Origin: Nitrospirota bacterium
GTDB lineage: Bacteria; Nitrospirota; Thermodesulfovibrionia; Thermodesulfovibrionales; UBA6898
NCBI GenBank assembly: GCA_004321925.1
Contig: SCQH01000002.1
Location: 1-41,767, forward strand
Direction: 5' to 3'
DNA length: 41,767 nt
Shown one piece after another: positions 30,894 to 39,190 of the stretch. Every line of letters starts with the position of its first letter. Within the stretch, counting starts at the first letter, position 1. The translations under genes were made by a program, and so were the position numbers. The notes beneath the pieces are model-generated. The model was given only the letters and a program-made list of their open reading frames with translations. It was not told the DNA's origin and did not search any database.

Positions 30894-31184
30894 AATTCTC
30901 CTTATTAACAGACAAGAAATTGCTTTTTCAGCATGAAAGTAAGGTAGCACGAAAATGGGGAGCTTGTCTATATAAAAAGACGCTTTTATGGTTTAAATGC
31001 CACACAGGTCTCAGCGTTACAGGCCGCCGCTTCCATAGGCTGAGCTACCTGCTTATGAGTCGATAAATACGACGCTGAGTGTGGTACACTGATGGGGGCG
31101 GGTTAAGAGAGGAATTTGGTAAATAATAGCTTATAAAGTGATCGCATACCAGGTAATTATTGTTTCTTAAGGAGGTAATGATAC
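30894..31184. other. Intergenic region with a tRNA-like fragment
   Basis: On the minus strand, 31050-31010 reads like the D-arm and part of an anticodon arm (GTAGCTCAG, then CTGTAAC) but has no acceptor stem or T-arm, so it is at best a decayed remnant. The region also holds the GTGGTACACTGATGGGGG element (31082-31099) shared with 11083. Confidence 0.35.
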
Positions 31185-32426
31185 GTGGATCAGCCTGCAG
31201 GATTTTGTGAAAAATGTGGTTCGCCGTTGACACCTGATTCACGGTTTTGTGAGAAGTGCGGTAACTCCGTTGGGCCGCAACCCGCAGAGCCAGTTTTAAA
31301 AGAGGATTTTCAGGTCTCCTCACCCCCGCCTCCTCAGAACCTGCAGCCTCCTGAGCAGGTCAAGCAGGCGGCGCCAAAGAAAACGATGAAATATCTGATC
31401 GGCGGAGGCGTTGCTGTCGCACTTATCCTGGCGGCAGGGATAATCATTCCCTATTTCCTTCCGACAAAGTCCCCTCAGGATATTCAGAAGCAGCAGACTG
31501 GCACAACATCGACGCAGCCAGAAGCAGCCAAGCCCGAAACTGCAAAGACTGAAACAACCACCTCGAAGCCTGCTCAGGCTGAGACTCAGGCTGCAAAGAC
31601 CGAAACAGCACCCCCTGCTCCTGCGCAGGAGCAGGCCTCATCTTCCCCAAAGGAAAGCTTATCAAGGAACGACGCCAGGGCAGAGCAATCCTTTAACGAC
31701 GGTAAAGAGTTAATGAAGCAGGAAAACTACTCTGAGGCCATCAAATCCTATTCGAAGGCGATTGAGTTGAAGCCCGCTTATGTTGAGGCATTTAATAACA
31801 GAGGTCTTTCCTATTATAAGCAAAAAGAATATGAGCGCGCGATACAGGATTATACCAGGGCGATTGCATTGAGATCAGATTATGCCAAGGGATACAACAA
31901 CCGCGGCAACGTATATCTTGACCAAAAAGAATATGACCGTGCGATACAGGATTACACCAAAGCGATCGCCCTGAAATCAGATTATGCCTTTCCATATAAT
32001 AACCGGGGTCTGGCCAAACAGAGAAAAGGCGATTATGATGGCGCGCTTCAGGATTTTAAACACGCCCTTGAGATCGACCCTGCGTATGACCAGGCAAGAC
32101 AGCATCTCGAGAAATTAAGAATGAAGCTGCGGGACGATGGCACCGCGCGCGGCCCGGAAAGCCAGTCTCCCGGCAGGCCAATCACAAAAACATTCAATAA
32201 TCCGGCCTATAAAGGCTATAGGCTCGACTGGTGTCTTAACTGGGCTGCTCATTGCGGGAAGCCGGCTGCAGACCGCTTCTGTCAGGCAAGCGGATATTCA
32301 GAGGCAATAAAATGGCAGATGGCCGAGGATATTGGGGGTAAGTCACCGACATATGTTCTGGGTGACAGGAAGATTTGCGATGGGGAGTTCTGTGATGGTT
32401 TTACAATCATAGTCTGCGGCAAATAG
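31185..32426 (+). CDS. Zinc-ribbon, TM, TPR protein with Cys-rich C-terminal domain
   Basis: The GTG start has AAGGAGG eight bases upstream. The 413-residue product has an N-terminal zinc ribbon (C8, C11, C22, C25), a Pro-rich linker, a TM helix at about 69-90, a long Thr/Ala/Pro linker, four TPR repeats (about 165-300) and a C-terminal domain (about 340-413) with six cysteines: YRLDWCLNWAAHCGKPAADR, FCQASGY, KICDGEFCDGF and VCGK. The latter would form three disulfides if outside the membrane. The chassis (first 90 residues) is nearly that of the 9117 protein. It appears to be a cytoplasm-to-periplasm bridging protein; partner unknown. A GC-rich inverted repeat (32485-32509) follows. Confidence 0.75.
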   Translation: MDQPAGFCEKCGSPLTPDSRFCEKCGNSVGPQPAEPVLKEDFQVSSPPPPQNLQPPEQVKQAAPKKTMKYLIGGGVAVALILAAGIIIPYFLPTKSPQDIQKQQTGTTSTQPEAAKPETAKTETTTSKPAQAETQAAKTETAPPAPAQEQASSSPKESLSRNDARAEQSFNDGKELMKQENYSEAIKSYSKAIELKPAYVEAFNNRGLSYYKQKEYERAIQDYTRAIALRSDYAKGYNNRGNVYLDQKEYDRAIQDYTKAIALKSDYAFPYNNRGLAKQRKGDYDGALQDFKHALEIDPAYDQARQHLEKLRMKLRDDGTARGPESQSPGRPITKTFNNPAYKGYRLDWCLNWAAHCGKPAADRFCQASGYSEAIKWQMAEDIGGKSPTYVLGDRKICDGEFCDGFTIIVCGK

Positions 32427-32484
32427 AATATATATTTTGCGGGAGCAGCAACTATCCTGAGCTTTGCGTCACTGTTTTTTCTAA

Positions 32485-32509
32485 CCCCGCTGCTGTGCTG
32501 CGCGCGGGG
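32485..32509. terminator. Possible bidirectional terminator hairpin
   Basis: CCCCGC at 32485-32490 pairs with GCGGGG at 32504-32509 between two converging genes. No clear T-run follows on either strand, so termination is only probable from position. Confidence 0.3.
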
Positions 32510-32536
32510 GAAGCAGCACGACTTTAGCGGATATAC

Positions 32537-33922
32537 TTAATCCGGGGTCCCGCTCTCTTTTTTCTGGCCGCTGCCGGTATTGAGCTTTTCCCACCGGTAC
32601 CAGAAGGTCTTATAGCTCATACCGAGAAGCTTCGATGCCTTTGCCACGACATTGTTCGATTTCGCCATCGCTTTTTTCAGGAGCTTTTCCTCGAGTTCAT
32701 CAAAATTGATGCCCTCGTCAGGGATTTCGAATTCAAGGACATCGGCAGGGTAGAGCGACCTGAGCTCGCCCTTGATGTCCTTCAGGCTGATGACATTGCC
32801 CTCGCACATGAGCACGGCCCTTTCAACGACGGACTCGAGCTGACGGATGTTCCCGGGCCAGCTGTATTCGGTGAGCTCGCGGAGGGTCGGCGCGTCGATA
32901 TTCCGTATCCTCCTGCCGAACTCGGTGCTGTATTTTTTTGCAAAGAAATCGGCCAGATCGGGGATGTCGCTGCGCCTCTCCCGCAGGGGAGGGAGCTCGA
33001 TCGTGACGACCTTCAGCCGGTAATACAGGTCTTCCCTGAATGCGCCCCTGACCAGTTCCTTTTCCAGGTCCTTGTTCGTTGCCGCAATGATCCTGACATC
33101 GACCTTGATCGATTCCTTGCCTCCGAGCCGCCGCACCTCCTTGTCCTGGAGGACCCGCAGCAGCTTGGCCTGCATGAGCTGCGGCATGTCCCCTATCTCA
33201 TCAAGGAAAAGGGTCCCGCTGTTCGTCGCCTCGAAAAGCCCGGCCTTCCGGGACGTGGCCCCGGTGAATGCCCCTGGTTCGTATCCGAAGAGCTCGCTCT
33301 CGAAGAGACTCTCGGGGATGGCAGAGCAGTTCATGGCGGTGAAGGGCTTTGTCCTCCTGGGGCTGTTGTAATGTATGGCCCGGGCAACCAGCTCCTTGCC
33401 TGTCCCGCTTTCTCCCCGGACCAGCACGGTCGCGGAACTTGTGGAGACCTTTTTCAGTATGTCGATCGCCTCCTTCATCTTCTCGGACTTTCCGACAATG
33501 CCCTCGATCCTGAAACGGTCGTAGAGTTCCTTGCGGAGCTGGGTGTTCTGCAGCAGCAGCTCGGCCCTCTCCAGGGCCCTCCGGACGGTCAGGACCAGTG
33601 AGCTCTTGTCGAGCGGCTTGGTGAGGTAGTCAAAGGCCCCTTTCTTTATGGCATCCACCGCGGAAGAAATGGTCCCGTGGGCCGTCATGATGATCATGGA
33701 CGGCTCGACCGGCTCGCGCGGGACAGCCTCGATAAGCTCTATTCCGTCCATCCCCTCCATCTTCAGGTCCGTCAGGATCACCTCGGGATGATATTTATTG
33801 ATCAGGGTCAACGCCTCTTCGCCCGATGAGGCGGTGTATGTCTCATAGCCTTCATCATCAAGGATCGTCTTGAGGATGTCCCTTTGAAGCGGTTCGTCGT
33901 CTACGACAAGTATGACTGACAT
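32537..33922 (-). CDS. Sigma-54-dependent response regulator (NtrC family)
   Basis: The 461-residue protein has a receiver domain (phosphorylation site D52, K102), a sigma-54 AAA+ domain (Walker A GESGTGKE at 170-177, GAFTGA at 217-222, Walker B DEIGD at 241-245) and a C-terminal Fis-type helix-turn-helix (NNVVAKASKLLGMSYKTFWY). The GAFTGA loop is intact, so it should activate sigma-54 RNA polymerase. It starts right after the stop of the sensor kinase gene, so they form a pair. A candidate target is the sigma-54-like site at 36831-36847. Confidence 0.95.
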   Translation of the reverse strand: MSVILVVDDEPLQRDILKTILDDEGYETYTASSGEEALTLINKYHPEVILTDLKMEGMDGIELIEAVPREPVEPSMIIMTAHGTISSAVDAIKKGAFDYLTKPLDKSSLVLTVRRALERAELLLQNTQLRKELYDRFRIEGIVGKSEKMKEAIDILKKVSTSSATVLVRGESGTGKELVARAIHYNSPRRTKPFTAMNCSAIPESLFESELFGYEPGAFTGATSRKAGLFEATNSGTLFLDEIGDMPQLMQAKLLRVLQDKEVRRLGGKESIKVDVRIIAATNKDLEKELVRGAFREDLYYRLKVVTIELPPLRERRSDIPDLADFFAKKYSTEFGRRIRNIDAPTLRELTEYSWPGNIRQLESVVERAVLMCEGNVISLKDIKGELRSLYPADVLEFEIPDEGINFDELEEKLLKKAMAKSNNVVAKASKLLGMSYKTFWYRWEKLNTGSGQKKESGTPD

Positions 33923-35371
33923 CTATTCCTCCTTGTCCATGGGCAGGAGCATGGTGACGGTGCTGCCTTTGCCCCTCTGGCTCCTGAAATCGACACTGCC
34001 TTTATGCTCCTCGATGACCCTTTTGGTTATCGCCAGCCCCAGTCCGAGTCCCTTGATCTTGGTCGTGAAGAACGGATCGAATATCTTTCCGATGAGCTCG
34101 TCGGATATGCCGGTCCCGGTGTCCTGCACCGAGATCTCGAACATGTCGCCGGTACGGGCGGTCCGTATGGTCAGGGTGCCGCCCTCAGGCATCGCCTGAA
34201 AGGCGTTCAGGATCACATTGTAGAGGCAGGTCTTAATGAACTCGGGGTCGATCATCAGTTCAGGGAGCACCTCAAAATCCTTGATGATCTCGATGCCGTC
34301 CTTCTGCGCCCGTGCCATGACGAGGCTCAGGATATCTTCGAAGAGGCCCCCGATGTCGGTCTTCTGCTTGCTGAACTCAAGCGGCCTGCTGTATTCGAGG
34401 AAGCTTTCGGCAAATTTGCTCACCCGCTGGATCTCTTTTTTTATATTGAGTATCAGGGCGTCGAAGGCGTCCGAATGTTCATTGAGGGCCGGCCGGTATT
34501 TTTCCTGCATGTGGTCGATCGAGAGGCTTATGAAATTAAGCGGGTTTCTGATCTCGTGCGCGATGGAGCGTGAGAACTGGCCTACGCCGGCGAGATGCTC
34601 CGCCTTTCTGAGCCGCTCTTCGAGTTCCCGCTCCTCTCTCAGCTTGCTGACCATAAAATTAAAGCTCTGGGTGAGTTCCCCTATCTCGTCCTTGCGCTCG
34701 GTCTTGAGTTCGTGGTCCAGGTCCCCGCCGGCAACTGCCCGGGCGGCCTCAACGACCTCCTCTATCGGCTTCGTATATTTCCCGGCAAGGTAGACGATGA
34801 AGAGGATACCGATCCCGAATACAAAGAGGGCGGCAAGGATCCTCTGAAGAAGTCTCTTCTGCATGAAGGTCGAAAAATCCTCGGTGTTGATGGTCAGGTG
34901 TATATACCCGTAGTGTTTTTCCCCGGCTATGACAGGGATGATGACATTGTATGCATGGCCTTCACCGGTCACGGGCTCGCCGAGCTCTGCCTTGAAGATC
35001 AGTTCCTTTTTCTTCGTGGTTATCCACTTGCCGATGTTCTTGGGATTCGTGCTGGATATGATCTTGTCAGAATTGCTGATGATCGAAAGCTCCTTGACCC
35101 CTTTTGTATTAAGTTTGTTCAGATAGTTCTGGAGCCTCTTTTCATCCGTTGCCCCGCTGCTGGTGACCTCTTCGACGCCCACCTGGATCGCCTTTGAGAG
35201 CTCTGCTGTCTGCTTCTCGAATTCGTCATACATGGCCCTCTCTGTCTGTGAATAGAGGAGGATATAGACGGACATGAGGCTGATGCTCAGAAAAAGCATC
35301 ATCAGGGTGAGTTTTGTCTTCAGGGAGAGCTTCTGGAAGTAGTCTTTGATCAGCGTCTTGCCGGGCTTCAT
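33923..35371 (-). CDS. Sensor histidine kinase paired with the NtrC-type regulator
   Basis: The 482-residue kinase has TM helices at about 21-43 and 174-196 enclosing a periplasmic sensor region of about 130 residues, a HAMP segment (about 197-250), HisKA with H272 in AHEIRNPLNF, and HATPase motifs: N385/N389, DTGTG at 417-421, DPFFTTK and GLGLGLA. The arrangement matches ZraS/AtoS-type kinases for NtrC regulators. A -10 box (TACAAT on the minus strand, 35382-35377) ends five bases before the ATG, and no Shine-Dalgarno is seen, so a leaderless message is possible. Confidence 0.93.
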   Translation of the reverse strand: MKPGKTLIKDYFQKLSLKTKLTLMMLFLSISLMSVYILLYSQTERAMYDEFEKQTAELSKAIQVGVEEVTSSGATDEKRLQNYLNKLNTKGVKELSIISNSDKIISSTNPKNIGKWITTKKKELIFKAELGEPVTGEGHAYNVIIPVIAGEKHYGYIHLTINTEDFSTFMQKRLLQRILAALFVFGIGILFIVYLAGKYTKPIEEVVEAARAVAGGDLDHELKTERKDEIGELTQSFNFMVSKLREERELEERLRKAEHLAGVGQFSRSIAHEIRNPLNFISLSIDHMQEKYRPALNEHSDAFDALILNIKKEIQRVSKFAESFLEYSRPLEFSKQKTDIGGLFEDILSLVMARAQKDGIEIIKDFEVLPELMIDPEFIKTCLYNVILNAFQAMPEGGTLTIRTARTGDMFEISVQDTGTGISDELIGKIFDPFFTTKIKGLGLGLAITKRVIEEHKGSVDFRSQRGKGSTVTMLLPMDKEE

Positions 35372-35376
35372 CGTTT

Positions 35377-35407
35377 ATTGTATCTTATCGGCACACAACG
35401 AGGTCAA
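35377..35407 (-). promoter_or_regulatory. Promoter of the two-component operon (leaderless type)
   Basis: Reading the minus strand, TTGACC (35407-35402) and TACAAT (35382-35377) are spaced 19 bases apart, slightly long. The start of transcription is predicted at about 35371, on the ATG of the kinase. Confidence 0.4.
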
Positions 35408-35443
35408 ATGAATGTGCTGGCAGGTCAGACACGAGGGGTCCCG

Positions 35444-36100
35444 CTACCGCTTCCGTGCTTGTCTTCGTCCGGTCCTCTGAGCCGGACTCATCGCCTTATC
35501 CCCGGCCTGACCCTGGGACGATCTTATTGCAGCGTTCCTGTGAGAAGGCCGGCGCATGTCCCTGATCAGGTCGTCCGCCCTTTCCTTTATAACGACGGCC
35601 TTGTCGGCAGCTGCAAGATAATCTTCCCTCTCCATAAGCTTCTGAAAGTCCGACAGGGAGACCTCCAGGGAGCCGAGGGTGATAGTATGTGAAGGTGCTG
35701 ACGGGCCTGACCGCCTGGCCTCGTCAAAGCGGGACCTGGCCGCGTCTCCGGCGGCAGAGGCCCTGATCCTGGCCTCGTTCTTTTTAGCAGAAAGGTCTGC
35801 CTTAAGTGCATAGGTATCGGTCTTTGCCTTTTCGAGCAGCTCCTTTGCCGGCTTATAATCCCTGAGATACCTGGCGTTCTGGGCTGCTATCTCGTGCTCG
35901 GCAGTGGTAAGGGCCTCATGGATACGCTGGGCTTCCGCCGGGGCATAAAAAAGCGCACCTTCGGCCACGGCTGAATCAAAGGCTGCATGGGCCGCCGCCA
36001 TCTCTTTGGAGGGTGGCCGGGAACAGCCGAAGACAAGGACTGTCAGGAGCAGGAGCGTGATGCCAGTCAGGGTACTGAATCTGTACAAAAGGTCTCTCAT
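35444..36100 (-). CDS. DUF4398-like lipoprotein
   Basis: From the ATG at 36100 (AGGTGA ribosome site) the 218-residue product has a lipoprotein signal with the box VFGC (Cys about 26), then a helical domain with AAHAAFDSAVAEGALFYAPA and YKPAKELLEKAKTDTYAL, the pattern of DUF4398 periplasmic lipoproteins, which often accompany OmpA-like proteins. A long Ala/Arg-rich helix and a basic tail (AQRTGRRQARKR) follow. An ATG at 36133 adds 11 residues before the signal and is less likely. It is in the same direction as the two-component genes, 72 bases upstream of them; these may form one unit but the kinase has its own promoter-like site. Confidence 0.7.
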   Translation of the reverse strand: MRDLLYRFSTLTGITLLLLTVLVFGCSRPPSKEMAAAHAAFDSAVAEGALFYAPAEAQRIHEALTTAEHEIAAQNARYLRDYKPAKELLEKAKTDTYALKADLSAKKNEARIRASAAGDAARSRFDEARRSGPSAPSHTITLGSLEVSLSDFQKLMEREDYLAAADKAVVIKERADDLIRDMRRPSHRNAAIRSSQGQAGDKAMSPAQRTGRRQARKR

Positions 36101-36131
36101 ATCACCTGTTTTCCGGTTGCGTTTGAAAGTC

Positions 36132-36183
36132 AAAAAAGGAATACCTCCCCGGGCATAGTCGCCTAGCCCCGCGGGAGGTATTC
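36132..36183 (-). terminator. Strong intrinsic terminator of the Ala/Lys-rich gene
   Basis: An 11-base perfect inverted repeat, GAATACCTCCC (36139-36149) and GGGAGGTATTC (36173-36183), encloses 23 bases. On the minus strand it is followed by TTTTTT. It ends the transcript of the gene at 36200-36769 before the lipoprotein gene. Confidence 0.9.
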
Positions 36184-36199
36184 ATAGTGCTGCAGAGAA

Positions 36200-36769
36200 T
36201 TAATAACCTGCTGACTTCTTGGCAGGCTTGGCTGCAGGAGCTGCAGGGGCTGCTGCGGGTGCTGCTGCAGGAGCGTCCTTCTTGGCAGGAGCTGCCTCCT
36301 TGACTGCAGGAGCTGCCTCCTTCTTAGCGTCCTTCTTCTCAGCTGCCTTCTTCGGAGCAGGCATGATGGTTACGCTCTTGGCGGTGTTCTTGCCATCAGC
36401 CTCTGTGTAGACAACCTTAACCTTGTCGCCGGCCTTTACGTCAGCGATGGTCTTGCCCTTAGGCATGAACTTTGTCTTATCGTCAGCTGCGACGGTAACA
36501 TCACCCTTCTTTGCCTTGACGGTAATGGTGTTAGCCTTGGCATCGACAGCGGTAACCTCGCCGGTTGCCTGCTTGGGAGCAGACTTCTTGGCGGGCTTGG
36601 CATCCTTCTTCACATCGGCCTTCTTGTCAGCTGCAGCGTCCTTGGCAGGAGCTGCCTCCTTCTTTGCAGGTGCAGGAGCTGCCTCCTTCTTAACGTCAGC
36701 TGCAAAAGTAACTGAAGTGACTGCGAATACGAATATCAGTGTGAGTAAAATTGCGATGATCTTCTTCAT
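36200..36769 (-). CDS. Secreted Ala/Lys-rich protein with DUF5666-like OB domain
   Basis: The 189-residue product starts at the ATG at 36769 (AAGGAGGTGA seven bases upstream; a GTG at 36778 overlaps the ribosome site and is rejected). It has a signal peptide (IIAILLTLIFVFAVTSVTFA), a low-complexity Ala/Lys/Pro region, a beta domain of about 65 residues (GEVTAVDAKANTITVKAKKG, GDKVKVVYTEADGK) of the DUF5666/OB type, and another Ala/Lys/Pro tail. The tails look like histone H1-like or cell-wall-binding sequence; in the periplasm they may bind peptidoglycan or surface polymers. It is monocistronic with a strong terminator. A sigma-54-like site lies about 60 bases upstream. Confidence 0.72.
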   Translation of the reverse strand: MKKIIAILLTLIFVFAVTSVTFAADVKKEAAPAPAKKEAAPAKDAAADKKADVKKDAKPAKKSAPKQATGEVTAVDAKANTITVKAKKGDVTVAADDKTKFMPKGKTIADVKAGDKVKVVYTEADGKNTAKSVTIMPAPKKAAEKKDAKKEAAPAVKEAAPAKKDAPAAAPAAAPAAPAAKPAKKSAGY

Positions 36770-36830
36770 TGTGTTCACCTCCTTCCATTTTGTTAGTTAA
36801 GCGGTTCTTTCGCTTCCGGATGTAATAACA

Positions 36831-36847
36831 TACAATAATCATGCCAG
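36831..36847 (-). promoter_or_regulatory. Sigma-54-like promoter site
   Basis: On the minus strand, CTGGCATGATTATTGTA matches the consensus YTGGCACGNNNNTTGCW in all but two positions (C to T at two sites, including the GC of the -12 element, which reads GT). The change in the -12 element is a weakness. It is placed about 60 bases before the ATG of the Ala/Lys-rich secreted gene. Confidence 0.4.
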
Positions 36848-36934
36848 CAGGAATATGAGGAAGAAGCGAGAGGTCCGGCAGGACATATTTCTCATTTGAG
36901 AAATCCAGTCCTTTTTTAAGGATGAAAAACCTAT

Positions 36935-37726
36935 TTAAAACAAGCCCAGTTCCCGGCCGTAGGAGCCGAACAGCTCAAGCCCTTTTCTATGCGTATCGGT
37001 CAGGTCATACGATATCGATCGCCAGTAGGAGATGAGGCTCTCCTCTGAAAGCAGGTGCCTGAGCGGCGAATGGGCGGCAATGAGGTCCAGTTGTCCCAGG
37101 GCAGAGGCCTTGCTCCTGTCGAGGTCACTTCTCAGCCGGCCGAGCAGTTCCGGATGCTCCTCCGCAAGCTCCCTGCGTGCGATCCAGAGGGCAAAGACAG
37201 AGGGCAGACCCGTATTCTTATACCAGAGGTCCCCAAGGTCATAGACCAGAAGCTCCGGCCACTGAAAGGCCTCCCGCAACGCGTCATCACCTATCAGCAG
37301 ACAGGCCTCATGTGAGCGCAGGGCCTCTTCCAGGGGGGATGACGTAGGCTGAAGCCTGCAGTCGGTCTCATAGAATTTCCTCAGAATTATCGTCAGAAGG
37401 GCGACGGAGGTCTCTGACTGGGAGGAGGTGAGGATCGTCAGGCCTTCAAGCGCCTCTATCGGTCTTTTGCTGAAGAGGAGGATACTGCCGACAGGGCCGG
37501 CTGAGCTTATGGAATGGCCCTCGATGAGGGTGTACCGGCCTCTCGACCGCAGATATTCAATGGAGGACGAAGGACTGACATCGACCTCACCCATTCTTAA
37601 CCTGCGGTTCAGCTCTGAGGGGACGCCTTCAATGAATTCATAGCCTGAGCAGTCTGCTTCCTTCCTCAGCATATAGAATATCGGGAAAAGGTTTGCGTAG
37701 GGTATCTCTCCGATCCTGAGCTTCAT
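36935..37726 (-). CDS. mqnA: Chorismate dehydratase of the futalosine menaquinone route
   Basis: The 263-residue protein shows MqnA family features: KLRIGEIPYANLFPIFYML start, EGVPSELNRRLRMGEVDVSP, SISSAGPVGSILLFSK, LTSSQSETSVALLTIIL, and LVYDLGDLWYKNTGLPSVFA, which are typical of the MqnA/MqnD fold (periplasmic binding protein-like, but cytoplasmic). It removes water from chorismate to give 3-[(1-carboxyvinyl)oxy]benzoate, the first step of the futalosine pathway. MqnB, C and D genes are not in the window. It is the last gene of a minus-strand run, 13 bases after rtcB. The AGAAGGG just before the ATG could be a ribosome site. Confidence 0.88.
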   Translation of the reverse strand: MKLRIGEIPYANLFPIFYMLRKEADCSGYEFIEGVPSELNRRLRMGEVDVSPSSSIEYLRSRGRYTLIEGHSISSAGPVGSILLFSKRPIEALEGLTILTSSQSETSVALLTIILRKFYETDCRLQPTSSPLEEALRSHEACLLIGDDALREAFQWPELLVYDLGDLWYKNTGLPSVFALWIARRELAEEHPELLGRLRSDLDRSKASALGQLDLIAAHSPLRHLLSEESLISYWRSISYDLTDTHRKGLELFGSYGRELGLF

Positions 37727-37739
37727 CCCTTCTGCCCTG

Positions 37740-39185
37740 TCAACCCTTGATAACGCCCATTGGCCTCAGCCGGGCGACCTTTGTTGATATCCCTGCCCGC
37801 TGCACAACGTCAACGACCGAGGCTACGTCCTTGTAGGCCTCGCTCATCTCTTCGGCGAGCGTCTCCCTGCCTGCCGCCCTCACGATGATGCCCTGGTCTT
37901 CAAGTTCACGCCATATGGCCCTGCCTTTGGCCTTCCTGATCGCCTGGTGGCGGGACATCAGCCGGCCGGCGCCGTGGCAGGTGGAGCCGAAGGTCTCCTG
38001 CATTGCCTTTTCCGTACCGAGCAGCAGATACGAGGCCCTGCCCATGTCTCCGGGTATCAGCACGGGCTGGCCCAGTCCCCTGTATGCGGCCGGGAGCTCA
38101 GGATGACCTGGCGGAAAGGCACGGGTGGCGCCTTTGCGGTGCACGAGTAATTTCATCTTTTTGCCGCCGACCGTATGGTCTTCGACCTTGGCGATATTAT
38201 GGGCAACGTCATAGATGAGGGACATACCGAGGTCGGCAGGTGATGAGCCGAAGAACTTCATGAAAGACTCCCGGGTCCAGCTCATGATGCACTGCCTGTT
38301 GGCCCAGGCATAGTTTGCCGCGCAGCGCATTGCGCAGAGGTATTCCCGGGCCTCGGGACTGTTGAAGGGCGCGCTCGCAAGCTCACGGTCGTACAGCTCG
38401 ATCCGGTATTTGCCTGCTGCCCGCTCCATCACCTCGAGGAAGTCGGTGCAGACCTGGTGGCCGAAGCCGCGGGAACCGGTATGGATCATGACCGTGACCT
38501 GCCCCTCAAAGATGCCGAGGACGTCTGCGGCCTTCGGGTCGAATATCCGGTCCACATACTGCAGCTCCAGAAAATGATTGCCGGCGCCGAGGGTCCCCTG
38601 CTGCGACCTTCCTCTTTCGTATGCCTTACTGCTGATCACCGAGGGGTCTGCCCCGTCGAGACAGCCGCCTGATTCCGTTTTTTCAAGGTCAGAGGCATCT
38701 CCCAGGCCGCTTTCGACCGCCCAGCGGGCGCCTTTGAGTAGTACCTTTTTCTCATCGTCGGGCCCGAGGCGTATCCTGCCCTTTGAGCCGACGCCCGAGG
38801 GTATCTCATTATAGAGGACGCTGACCAGTTCCTTCAGTCTCGGGGTCACGTCCTGCTTCATGAGATTGCTCCTGAGGAGCCTTACGCCGCAGTTGATGTC
38901 ATAGCCCACCCCTCCGGGAGAGACGACCCCATCCTGAAGATCGAAGGCTGCCACGCCGCCGATCGTGAAGCCGTAACCGGTGTGAACGTCGGGCATGGCA
39001 TAGGAGGCACGTATGATCCCGGGCAGGCAGGCGACATTGGCAACCTGCTCGATCGCCCGATCCTCGATGTCCTTCTCAATGAGAGCGTCGGCATAGATGA
39101 TCCCCGGGACGAGCATCCCCTTTTTGTAGTCAATGGGGACCTCAAGCCTTGTTTCGTCTATCCGTCTGAGCTTTTGCAATGACAT
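37740..39185 (-). CDS. rtcB: RNA-splicing ligase RtcB
   Basis: The 481-residue protein has the RtcB core with GGVGYDINCG (91-100; D96, C99), GTLGAGNHFLELQ (N203, H204), MIHTGSRGFGHQV (H235), DVAHN with H329, and STCHGAGRLMS with the GMP-accepting H404, the same number as in Pyrococcus RtcB. It joins 2',3'-cyclic phosphate or 3'-phosphate to 5'-OH RNA ends using GTP and Mn2+. The archease gene ends five bases before its start, a classic pair in which archease helps guanylylation and multiple turnover. No rtcR or rtcA seen nearby; the NtrC-type regulator further down is not a RtcR (no CARF domain). Confidence 0.96.
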   Translation of the reverse strand: MSLQKLRRIDETRLEVPIDYKKGMLVPGIIYADALIEKDIEDRAIEQVANVACLPGIIRASYAMPDVHTGYGFTIGGVAAFDLQDGVVSPGGVGYDINCGVRLLRSNLMKQDVTPRLKELVSVLYNEIPSGVGSKGRIRLGPDDEKKVLLKGARWAVESGLGDASDLEKTESGGCLDGADPSVISSKAYERGRSQQGTLGAGNHFLELQYVDRIFDPKAADVLGIFEGQVTVMIHTGSRGFGHQVCTDFLEVMERAAGKYRIELYDRELASAPFNSPEAREYLCAMRCAANYAWANRQCIMSWTRESFMKFFGSSPADLGMSLIYDVAHNIAKVEDHTVGGKKMKLLVHRKGATRAFPPGHPELPAAYRGLGQPVLIPGDMGRASYLLLGTEKAMQETFGSTCHGAGRLMSRHQAIRKAKGRAIWRELEDQGIIVRAAGRETLAEEMSEAYKDVASVVDVVQRAGISTKVARLRPMGVIKG

Positions 39186-39190
39186 AGCGG

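Noticed and set aside
31010-31050. tRNA-like sequence on the minus strand (D-arm GTAGCTCAG and an anticodon-like CTGTAAC loop)
   Set aside because: The D-stem has a mismatch, the anticodon stem has only four pairs, and there is no T-arm or acceptor stem; at best a decayed remnant.
32537-33922. RtcR-type regulator of rtcB
   Set aside because: The protein has a phosphorylatable receiver domain, not a CARF domain, and is paired with a histidine kinase.
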